Source: Microbacterium paludicola
GTDB lineage: Bacteria > Actinomycetota > Actinomycetes > Actinomycetales > Microbacteriaceae
Length of the DNA stretch: 64,000 nt
Assembly: GCF_015235415.1 (NCBI RefSeq)
Contig: NZ_JADGLL010000008.1
Coordinates: 42,432-106,431 of the forward strand
Direction: 5' to 3'
Below, piece after piece: positions 1-8,111 of this stretch (position 1 is the stretch's first letter; each line of letters opens with the position of its first letter). Position numbers and translations under genes: made by a program. The notes beneath the pieces were generated by a model. It did no database searches. It saw nothing but the letters and a program-made list of their open reading frames with translations, and was not told where the DNA came from.

Positions 1-1047
1 CATGTCGGCGCCGGCGACCGAGAACGCCACCTGGTTCACGACCTCGGGGATGACCGGGTTCACCTTGCCCGGCATGATGCTCGACCCCGCCTGGCGGGCG
101 GGAAGGTTGATCTCGCCGAAGCCCGCCTGCGGGCCCGAGGACAGCAGTCGCAGGTCGTTGCAGATCTTCGACAGCTTCATCGCGTTGCGCTTGAGGGAGG
201 ACGAGAACGACATGAACGCGCCGGTGTCGCTCGTCGCCTCGACGAGGTCGGTCGCGGTCGCGAGCGGCAGCCCGGAGATCTCGGAGAGGTGGCGGCGCAC
301 CGACTCGGCGTAGCCGGGCGCCGCGGTCACGCCCGTGCCGATCGCGGTGGCGCCGAGGTTGATCTCCGTCAGCAGCGACGAGTTCTCGCCGAGCCGCGCG
401 TGGTCCTCGCCGAGCGTCGTCGCGAAGCCGTGGAACTCCTGCCCGAGGGTCATCGGGACGGCATCCTGCAGCTGTGTGCGCCCGACCTTCAGCACGTCGT
501 GGAACTCGTGCGCCTTCGCGAGGAACGACTTGCGGAGGAGATCCAGCTCCTCGAGCAGCGAGACGTGCACGAGCGAGATGCCGATCTTGATCGCCGTCGG
601 GTAGACGTCGTTCGTCGACTGGCTGCGGTTCGTGTGGTCGATCGGCGAGAGGAACTCGTAGTCGCCCTTCCGGCGGCCGGCGAGCTCGAGCGCGATGTTG
701 GTGATGACCTCGTTCGCGTTCATGTTGGTCGACGTGCCGGCGCCGCCCTGGATGACGCCCACGATGAACTGATCGTGGAACTCGCCGTCGATCACGCGCT
801 GCGCTGCGCGGTCGATCAGGTCGGCTTTGGCGGGATCCAGCACGCCGATGTCGCGATTCGCGCGTGCCGCGGCCTGTTTGACCATCGCCAGCGCGACGAC
901 GAGGTCGGCGTACACCGAGATGGGCCGCTTCGAGATGTCGAAGTTCTCGAGCGCCCGGGCGGTATGGACCCCCCAGTACACGTCGGACGGGATCTCCAGC
1001 GACCCCAGCGAATCTGTCTCGATGCGGGTGGTCGAGTCGTCAGCCAT
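1..1047 (-). CDS. aspA: Aspartate ammonia-lyase (partial, C-terminus cut by window edge)
   Basis: Converts L-aspartate to fumarate and ammonia in the cytosol; fumarase/aspartase superfamily. 349 codons are present and the C-terminal part runs off the left edge. The superfamily signature GSSIMPGKVNP, the flexible loop with the catalytic serine, is visible near the cut end, followed by a PEVVNQVAF stretch that fits aspartase better than class II fumarase. Upstream conserved blocks TSTNMNANEV and NRSQSTNDVYP are intact. The ATG at 1045-1047 has a good ribosome binding site (GAGGAGA). A -10-like TAGGCT at 1105-1110 (minus) would give a leader of about 50 nt containing a strong hairpin. Aspartase is well supported over fumarase. 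Confidence 0.93.
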   Translation of the reverse strand, partial: MADDSTTRIETDSLGSLEIPSDVYWGVHTARALENFDISKRPISVYADLVVALAMVKQAAARANRDIGVLDPAKADLIDRAAQRVIDGEFHDQFIVGVIQGGAGTSTNMNANEVITNIALELAGRRKGDYEFLSPIDHTNRSQSTNDVYPTAIKIGISLVHVSLLEELDLLRKSFLAKAHEFHDVLKVGRTQLQDAVPMTLGQEFHGFATTLGEDHARLGENSSLLTEINLGATAIGTGVTAAPGYAESVRRHLSEISGLPLATATDLVEATSDTGAFMSFSSSLKRNAMKLSKICNDLRLLSSGPQAGFGEINLPARQAGSSIMPGKVNPVIPEVVNQVAFSVAGADM

Positions 1048-1073
1048 CGTTCTCCTCGTGGGTGCGCGGCCAT

Positions 1074-1095
1074 GCCCTCTCGCCATCGAGAGGGC
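1074..1095 (-). promoter_or_regulatory. Stem-loop at the 5' end of the aspA transcript
   Basis: Nine-base-pair perfect stem (1074-1082 with 1087-1095) with loop CCAT. It lies between the upstream phosphodiesterase gene and aspA. If the TAGGCT at 1105-1110 is the aspA -10, the hairpin sits within the first few nucleotides of the aspA mRNA and may stabilise it. It could instead terminate the upstream gene, but there is no T-run on the minus strand. Confidence 0.45.
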
Positions 1096-1135
1096 GTCGT
1101 TGTCAGCCTAGGCGACGGTCATCCACCCGCCCGTC

Positions 1136-2047
1136 TCACCCGCGAGGCGGCTTGCGGGAGAACCGCTCGAGGCGCTCCGCGGGGCTCAGCGCCGCCATCG
1201 TCGCGTACCACTCGGGGCTGAAGTACCCGCCCGCCTCATCGGCCGCCACGGGCACGACGGTGTGCGTGATCGTGTCGTCGTACACGTGCACGAGGTGGAA
1301 CGACTGACCGGCATCCATGCCGTTCACGCGCTGCGGCGGGCGGGCGACGTCCATCGTGTAGCAGGACGCGGATGCGACGCTGACCGGAACACCCGCGAAC
1401 GTGCCGCTCATCGAGTAGTGAAGGTGCCCGGCGAGGATCGCGCGCACGTCGGATCCGCTGATCACATCGGCGAGCGCGTCCTGATCCCGCAGCTCGAGGA
1501 TGTCGAACAGGGGAACGTGACTCGGCAGCGGCGGATGATGGAGGGCGAGGATGGTGCCGAGCGGTGCCGGCGTCGCGAGCACCTGCCGCAGCCACTCGCG
1601 CTGGGCCTCATCGATCTCGCCGTGATGCCAGCCGGGAACCGAGCTGTCCAGCGCGACGAGGCGGAGCCCGCCGAGGTCCCAGACCCCCGTGACCGGCTGC
1701 TCGTCGGCCGAGAGGCCGAGCAGGTCGCGGCGCATCTCGGGGCGCTCGTCGTGGTTGCCGGCGACCCACACGATGGGCGCGCCGAGGCGCTCCGCGACCG
1801 GTTCGACCAGCGCGCGCAGGCGGAGGTACGCGTCGGGCTCGCCGAGGTCGGTGAGGTCGCCCGTGAACACGAGGGCGTCGGGCCGGATGGCGCCGTCCGC
1901 CGCGTGCTGCTCGAGCCGCTCGAGCGTGCGCGCGAGGTTCGCCTCGGTGTCGTACCGGCCGCCGAGGGGCGCGTTGCCCGCCAGCAGGTGGGTGTCGCTC
2001 AGATGGACGATCGTCCTGTGGGCGGGAGCGTGCTGGCCGAGCTGCAT
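1136..2047 (-). CDS. Calcineurin-like metallophosphoesterase, CpdA (3',5'-cyclic nucleotide phosphodiesterase) type
   Basis: 303 aa with the complete metallophosphoesterase motif set in order: LSDTHL near residue 17, GDLTDLGEP near 63, GNHDERPE near 97, HHPPLPS near 170 and AGHLHY near 206, enough to form a dinuclear metal site. The arrangement resembles CpdA/Icc-type cyclic nucleotide phosphodiesterases, so hydrolysis of cAMP or a related phosphodiester is the best guess, but substrate cannot be read from sequence. No signal peptide; cytosolic. The ATG at 2045-2047 lies 6 nt after TACGCT (2054-2059, minus), a leaderless-type promoter that fixes the start. It is separated from aspA by a hairpin and is transcribed independently of the PiT operon upstream. 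Confidence 0.82.
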   Translation of the reverse strand: MQLGQHAPAHRTIVHLSDTHLLAGNAPLGGRYDTEANLARTLERLEQHAADGAIRPDALVFTGDLTDLGEPDAYLRLRALVEPVAERLGAPIVWVAGNHDERPEMRRDLLGLSADEQPVTGVWDLGGLRLVALDSSVPGWHHGEIDEAQREWLRQVLATPAPLGTILALHHPPLPSHVPLFDILELRDQDALADVISGSDVRAILAGHLHYSMSGTFAGVPVSVASASCYTMDVARPPQRVNGMDAGQSFHLVHVYDDTITHTVVPVAADEAGGYFSPEWYATMAALSPAERLERFSRKPPRG

Positions 2048-2096
2048 GATGCCAGCGTACGACCGGCCTCCGACGCCGCCGCCGGGCGAACCGCCG

Positions 2097-2419
2097 TCAG
2101 CCGAGCACGATCAGCAGGATGCCCACGACCACGGCGAGCCCGCACACCGCGAAGCACGCGTACGCGCCGACGAGCGCGAGCCGCTTCTGGCCGTCCGAGA
2201 GCGGACTCTTCGCGGAGGCCTTCGCCGCCGCCTTCTCGGCCCTCGCGATCTGCTTCGCGGAGAGGACGGTGATCGCATCCGTGAAGGCGACGGGCGCGAC
2301 CACGGGAACGCGCCCGCTGCTCGCAAGCAGGCGCAGCCCGAGCGCGTAGAACCCGACGACGACCACCGCACCGATCAGCGCGGCCATGAACACGAGCAGG
2401 AAGGCGCCCCAGTCGATGG

Positions 2420-2423
<4 letters not shown>
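2097..2423 (-). CDS. Small two-helix membrane protein coupled to the PiT transporter
   Basis: 108 aa. A hydrophobic segment at about residues 8-33, a charged Ala/Lys-rich middle (about 55-80), then a second hydrophobic segment at about 85-107. The ATG at 2421-2423 overlaps the TGA of the upstream PiT gene by 4 nt (ATGA), so translation is almost certainly coupled and the protein probably acts with the transporter. It has the size and placement of peptidase-like or hypothetical partners seen next to actinobacterial pit genes, but I do not recognise a named family. Function unknown; likely membrane-associated. Confidence 0.75.
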
Positions 2424-3685
<1,262 letters not shown>

Positions 3686-3736
3686 CGTCCGCCTTCCGTG
3701 ATGCGGGACCCGAGGGTCGAGAAGCGCGAACGAAGA

Positions 3737-3758
3737 GTTCGCCAGGTGTTCACGATCT
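3737..3758 (+). promoter_or_regulatory. Candidate PHO box (PhoP binding site)
   Basis: Two contiguous 11-nt units, GTTCGCCAGGT (3737-3747) and GTTCACGATCT (3748-3758), match the GTTCACC-type 11-bp direct-repeat architecture of actinobacterial PHO boxes. The site lies in the divergent region between the PiT gene (minus) and ptrB (plus). Regulation by PhoP is inference from this match and the neighbouring phosphate transporter. Confidence 0.5.
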
Positions 3759-3890
3759 GGCAACCAGACGGTCACCAATCCTCGCACCCCGGGCAGGGGC
3801 GGTCAAACCGTCCGTTCCGCCCGCCTGGGAGCGCCGTCCGCCGCCCGTCGGCGCCGCGGCGTGCACGTCAAACACGGATAGCGTTGACGG

Positions 3891-6017
3891 ATGAGCTCTG
3901 CTTCGGTCCCGACCGCCCCCCGCCCCGAGAAACGCCCCGTCGTCCGCTCGCACCACGGCGACACGTTCGAGGACCCGTACGAGTGGCTGCGCGAGAAGGA
4001 CTCCCCCGAGGTCGTCGCGCACCTCGAGGCGGAGAACGCCCACACCGACGCGGCGCTCGCGCACCTCGAGCCGCTTCGCGAGCGCATCTTCCAGGAGATC
4101 AAGGGCCGGGTCCGCGAGACCGACCTGAGCCTGCCGAGCCGCCGCGGGCAGTGGTGGTACTACGGCCGCACGATCGCGGGCAAGCAGTACGGCGTGCAGT
4201 GCCGCGCCCCCATCGCCGGCCCGGACGACTGGACCCCGCCCCAGCTGAGCGCGGAGGTGGAGGTGCCCGGCGAGCAGGTGCTGCTCGACTCGAACGCCGA
4301 GGCCGAGGGCCACGAGTTCTTCTCCCTCGGATCGTTCGACGTGTCCAAGGACGGCACGCTGATGCTGTGGGCCGTGGACGTCGCGGGTGACGAGCGCTAC
4401 ACGATCCGGATCAAGGACCTGACGACCGGCGAGATCCTGCCCGACGTGATCGAGGGGACCTTCTCGGGCGCGCACTTCCTTCCCGGCGGCACCCACATCG
4501 TCTACACGACGGTGGACGACGCCTGGCGTCCCGACCGCGCGTGGCTCCACCCGGTCGGCACCGCGGGGCGGGAGGCCGACCGCGAGATCTACCGCGATGA
4601 CGACGAGCGGTTCTGGGTGGGCGCGGGAGTGACGCGCAGCGACCGGTTCCTGGTCGTCGAGTCCGGGTCGAGCATCACAAGCGAGGTCGCGCTGCTCGAC
4701 GCGGCGACCGTGGCGACCGATCCCGACGCCAAGCCGCAGGTCGTGTGGCCGCGTCGCGAGGGCGTCGAGTACGGCGTGGATCATGCCGTCATCGACGGCG
4801 AGGACTGGCTGTACATCCTCCACAACGACGGCGCACTCGACTTCGAGCTGGTGCGCGCCCGCGTCGGCGCGCCCGACGTGGTCGAGACCGTGATCCCGCA
4901 CGAGCCGGGCCGCCGCCTTGAGGACGTCGACTGCTTCCGCGACTTCGCGGTCGTCGAGTACCGCCGCGAGGGCCTCACGCGCGTGGCTCTGCTCGACTAC
5001 CGCACGCACGCGCTGACGGAGATCGAGTTCGATGAGCCCCTGTTCGCCGTCGGGCTGGGCGGCAACCCCGAGTGGGCTCCCCCGGTGCTGCGCCTCGGGT
5101 TCGGGTCGTTCACGACGCCGGGATCGGTGTTCGAGTACGTGCTCGACAGCGGCGAGCTCGTCCTGCGCCGGCAGGTCGAGGTGCTCGGCGGATACGACCC
5201 CGCCGACTACGACCAGGCCCGCCTGTGGGTGACCGCCCAGGATGGCACCCGCATCCCGGTCTCCCTTGTGTGGAAGCGCTCGTTCGGCGAGCCCGGCTCC
5301 GCACCTCGCCCCGTGCACCTCTACGGCTACGGCTCGTACGAGCACTCGATCGACCCCGCCTTCTCGGTGGCCCGGCTGTCCGAGCTCGACCGCGGCATCG
5401 TGTTCGCCGTCGCGCACGTGCGCGGCGGCGGCGAGCTCGGGCGGCAGTGGTACGAGGACGGCAAGCTGCAGGCGAAGCGCAACACGTTCACCGACTTCGT
5501 GGATGTCGCGCGTCACCTCGTCGAGAACGGCTACACGACCCCGGATCGCCTGGTGGCGGAGGGCGGATCTGCCGGCGGGCTTCTTATGGGCGCGATCACG
5601 AACCTCGCCCCGGAGCTGTTCGCCGGCATCCTCGCCGACGTCCCGTTCGTCGACGCGCTCACGACCATCCTGGACCCCTCCCTTCCCCTCACGGTGATCG
5701 AGTGGGATGAGTGGGGCGACCCGCTGCACGACCCGGCGGTGTACGAGTACATGAAGTCGTACTCGCCGTACGAGAACGTGCGCGAGGGCGTGACCTACCC
5801 GCGGATCCTGGCGATGACGTCGCTGAACGACACGCGCGTGATGTACGTCGAGCCGGCCAAGTGGGTCGCGCGTCTGCGCGATGTGGGCGCCGATGCGCTG
5901 TTCAAGTGCGAGATGGTCGCGGGTCACGGCGGCGTCAGCGGCCGCTACAACTCGTGGCGCGAGCGGGCCTTCCAGCTCGCCTGGCTCTTCGACGTGCTCG
6001 GGGTCGCCGACGCCTGA
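3891..6017 (+). CDS. ptrB: Oligopeptidase B-type S9 serine peptidase
   Basis: Cytosolic prolyl-oligopeptidase-family enzyme cleaving short peptides after basic residues. 708 aa, the usual length. An N-terminal beta-propeller (roughly residues 80-420) precedes the alpha/beta hydrolase domain. The catalytic triad is readable: Ser560 in GGSAGG, Asp647 in NDTRVMY and His679 in GHGGVSGR. The oligopeptidase B stretch RGGGELGRQWYEDGK lies just before the nucleophile, and GHGG with a downstream R-x-Y fits OpB rather than POP. TAGCGT at 3879-3884 ends 6 nt before the ATG, indicating a leaderless mRNA and fixing the start. Convergent with the SDR gene, 44 nt apart. Confidence 0.92.
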   Translation: MSSASVPTAPRPEKRPVVRSHHGDTFEDPYEWLREKDSPEVVAHLEAENAHTDAALAHLEPLRERIFQEIKGRVRETDLSLPSRRGQWWYYGRTIAGKQYGVQCRAPIAGPDDWTPPQLSAEVEVPGEQVLLDSNAEAEGHEFFSLGSFDVSKDGTLMLWAVDVAGDERYTIRIKDLTTGEILPDVIEGTFSGAHFLPGGTHIVYTTVDDAWRPDRAWLHPVGTAGREADREIYRDDDERFWVGAGVTRSDRFLVVESGSSITSEVALLDAATVATDPDAKPQVVWPRREGVEYGVDHAVIDGEDWLYILHNDGALDFELVRARVGAPDVVETVIPHEPGRRLEDVDCFRDFAVVEYRREGLTRVALLDYRTHALTEIEFDEPLFAVGLGGNPEWAPPVLRLGFGSFTTPGSVFEYVLDSGELVLRRQVEVLGGYDPADYDQARLWVTAQDGTRIPVSLVWKRSFGEPGSAPRPVHLYGYGSYEHSIDPAFSVARLSELDRGIVFAVAHVRGGGELGRQWYEDGKLQAKRNTFTDFVDVARHLVENGYTTPDRLVAEGGSAGGLLMGAITNLAPELFAGILADVPFVDALTTILDPSLPLTVIEWDEWGDPLHDPAVYEYMKSYSPYENVREGVTYPRILAMTSLNDTRVMYVEPAKWVARLRDVGADALFKCEMVAGHGGVSGRYNSWRERAFQLAWLFDVLGVADA

Positions 6018-6061
6018 CCCGTCGAGGGCCTCGCGGGGTGCAGCCGTGGCTCCGCTCGCGG

Positions 6062-6727
6062 TCAGTAGCGGGCGGAGAACCCGCCGTCGGCCTGCAGCAG
6101 CTGGCCCGAGACCCAGCGGCCGGCGGGCGAGACGAGGAAGGCGACGAACTCGCCGATGTCGGCGGGTGTCCCGAGACGGCCGAGCGGATGGGCGTCGCGC
6201 AGCGCGGTGCGGGTGTCGTCGTCCATCCAGCCCGTGTCGATCGGACCCGGGTTGAGGACGTTGGCCGAGATCCCGCGTGGGCCGAGCTCGCGCGCCGCGG
6301 AGATCACGATGCGGTCCAGGGCACCCTTCGACGCCCCGTACGGCAGGTTGCCCGTGGTGTGATCGCTCGTCAGCGCGACGATCGCGCCGCCGCCGTCGGG
6401 CACCTGACGGGCGAAGGCGGCGATGAGCAGAAGCGAGGCGCGGGCGTTGACGGCGACGTGCGCGTCGAAGCTCTCCGCGGTGGTGTCGAGGATGCCCGTC
6501 TCCACATCGTGCGCATGACTCAGGATGAGCGCGTCGCACGGTCCGTGGTCGCGCACGACCGCGGCGATGAGCTCATCCGGCGCCGACGGATCCGACAGGT
6601 CGCGCGGGTAATCGGCCGACGAGAGGTCGCTCGTGACGACGGTCAAGCCGTCCTGCCGCAGCCGAGGCGCGATCCCCGCGGCGATGCTGTTGGCGCGCGC
6701 GGCACCCGTGATCAGAGCGAGGGGCAT
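6062..6727 (-). CDS. SDR family NAD(P)-dependent oxidoreductase
   Basis: 221-aa classical short-chain dehydrogenase/reductase. The N-terminal Rossmann motif is TGAARANSIAAG (residues 7-18), an NAR-like segment occurs as NARASLLL, and the catalytic Tyr-Lys pair is in YGASKGALDR with an upstream serine in LTSDHTTG. PGPIDTGW follows, the usual cofactor and substrate loop. The glycine motif is of the enoyl-reductase-like or FabG-like type; the substrate cannot be assigned. TAGGGT at 6734-6739 (minus) ends 6 nt before the ATG, so the gene is probably transcribed alone without a leader. Confidence 0.85.
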   Translation of the reverse strand: MPLALITGAARANSIAAGIAPRLRQDGLTVVTSDLSSADYPRDLSDPSAPDELIAAVVRDHGPCDALILSHAHDVETGILDTTAESFDAHVAVNARASLLLIAAFARQVPDGGGAIVALTSDHTTGNLPYGASKGALDRIVISAARELGPRGISANVLNPGPIDTGWMDDDTRTALRDAHPLGRLGTPADIGEFVAFLVSPAGRWVSGQLLQADGGFSARY

Positions 6728-6789
6728 GACGTCACCCTATCGCCGCCGCAGCCGCGCCCCAGCGCGGGCCCCAGGCACTGGACAATGCA

Positions 6790-6826
6790 AAAGGCTCCCC
6801 GGCGCCGCACGCACCGGGGAGCCTTT
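6790..6826 (-). terminator. Rho-independent terminator of pfkA
   Basis: Perfect 13-bp inverted repeat (6790-6802 with 6814-6826), 11-nt loop, and a short T-run on the minus strand, 11 bp after the pfkA stop codon. Confidence 0.85.
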
Positions 6827-6837
6827 CGAAGGGACGA

Positions 6838-7866
6838 TCAGCCGAACAGCGCCGCAGCCTCCTGGTAGCGGGACTGCGGGACGGTGTGAAGCTCGCCGAG
6901 CGCGTCGGCGAACGCCACGCGGACGATGTCGGTGCCGCGCAGCGCCACCATCTGACCCCAGGCGCCCTCGACGATGGCGTCGGCGGTGTGCAGGCCGAGG
7001 CGCGTCGCGAGCACGCGGTCGAAGCCCGAGGGCGAACCTCCGCGCTGGATGTGCCCCAGCACCGTCGCACGGGTCTCGATGCCCGTGATGCGCTCGATCT
7101 CCGGGGCGAGCACCTCACTGATGCCGCCGAGGCGGGGGCGGTTGAACGCGTCCAGGCCCTTGTCGCTGTACGCCTCCTCCTGGCCCTTGAGCTTGAAGCC
7201 CTCCGACACCACGACCAGCGGCGCGCGGCCGCGCTCGTGGGCCGAGGTCACCTGGGCGGTGATCTCCTCGATGGACAGGGGCACCTCGGGGATGCAGATG
7301 ACGTGGGCGCCGGCGGCCATTCCCGCGTGGAGCGCGATCCAGCCGACGTGCCGGCCCATCACCTCGGCGACCATGCACCGCTGGTGCGAGTCGCCCGTGG
7401 TGCGCAGCCGGTCCATCGCCTCGGTGGCGATGTTCACGGCCGTGTCGAAGCCGAACGAGTAGTCGGTCGCGCCGAGGTCGTTGTCGATCGTCTTCGGCAC
7501 GCCGAAGACGTTGATGCCGTCCTTCGAGAGGCGCTCCGCGGCCGCGAGGGTGCCCTCGCCGCCGATCGCGACGATCCCGTCGATGCCGTGCTCGGCGAGG
7601 GTGGCCTTGATGTTGTCGGCGCCACCATGCTCGCCCTCATACGGGTTCGTACGGCTCGTGCCGAGGATGGTGCCGCCGACCTTCGCGAGGCCCTTGACCT
7701 CGTGCCGGGTGAGCGGGAAGAAGTCCGCTTCGACGACGCCGCGCCAGCCGTCGCGGATGCCCACGAACTCGAGGTCGTACGTGGTGGTGCCCTTGAGGAC
7801 GATGCCGCGGATGACCGCATTCAGTCCGGGGCAATCACCTCCGGACGTGAGGATTCCGATCTTCAT
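6838..7866 (-). CDS. pfkA: 6-phosphofructokinase, group III, predicted ATP-dependent
   Basis: Phosphorylates fructose 6-phosphate to fructose 1,6-bisphosphate in glycolysis. 342 aa. Visible motifs: TSGGDCPGLNAVIRG at the N-terminus, GGEGT at 102-106, PKTIDNDL from 124 with the catalytic aspartate, and MGRHVGWIALH. The discriminating residues are Gly105 (GGEGT) and Lys125 (PKTIDND). This Gly/Lys pair is known from actinobacterial group III enzymes that use ATP; the Asp/Lys pair marks PPi-dependent ones. TAGTGT at 7874-7879 (minus) ends 7 nt before the ATG. A strong terminator follows the gene. Confidence 0.95.
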   Translation of the reverse strand: MKIGILTSGGDCPGLNAVIRGIVLKGTTTYDLEFVGIRDGWRGVVEADFFPLTRHEVKGLAKVGGTILGTSRTNPYEGEHGGADNIKATLAEHGIDGIVAIGGEGTLAAAERLSKDGINVFGVPKTIDNDLGATDYSFGFDTAVNIATEAMDRLRTTGDSHQRCMVAEVMGRHVGWIALHAGMAAGAHVICIPEVPLSIEEITAQVTSAHERGRAPLVVVSEGFKLKGQEEAYSDKGLDAFNRPRLGGISEVLAPEIERITGIETRATVLGHIQRGGSPSGFDRVLATRLGLHTADAIVEGAWGQMVALRGTDIVRVAFADALGELHTVPQSRYQEAAALFG

Positions 7867-7946
7867 GCTCTCGACACTAGGGGATCCGGATGACCCCCGA
7901 AGGGCGTCGCCCGGATCCCCTGGTGACGAGCGGGTGACTCGCTCTT

Positions 7947-8069
7947 GGCCGCGCGCTGATCGATCCCTCGCCCGACGCTCCGCGCCGGGTCTCGCGCTCG
8001 ATGGACGTCGCTCCGCTCCGTCCGGGCGCGCTGGTGGGCCGCATCCGCGGCACGCTCACTTCGTTCGCA
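7947..8069 (-). repeat. Intergenic REP-like repeat R1, uninterrupted copy
   Basis: About 123 bp between pfkA and the SNF2 helicase. Its reverse complement runs GCGAACGAAGTGAGCG, then TGCCGCGGATGCGGCCCACC, then a GC-rich tail ending in GATCGATC and GCGCGCGGCC. The same block occurs on the plus strand at 14685-14770 and, split by the IS110 element, at 14794-14814 plus 16133-16244, with only scattered mismatches. No coding sense is visible. Confidence 0.8.
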
Positions 8070-8111
8070 GAGCGGGCCCAGCGTGCCAGCGGGTATGGCA
8101 GGCCCGAGAAG

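Noticed and set aside
3750..6539. A 929-codon open frame antisense to oligopeptidase B
   Set aside because: No recognisable domain, and it crosses two genes with intact active sites.
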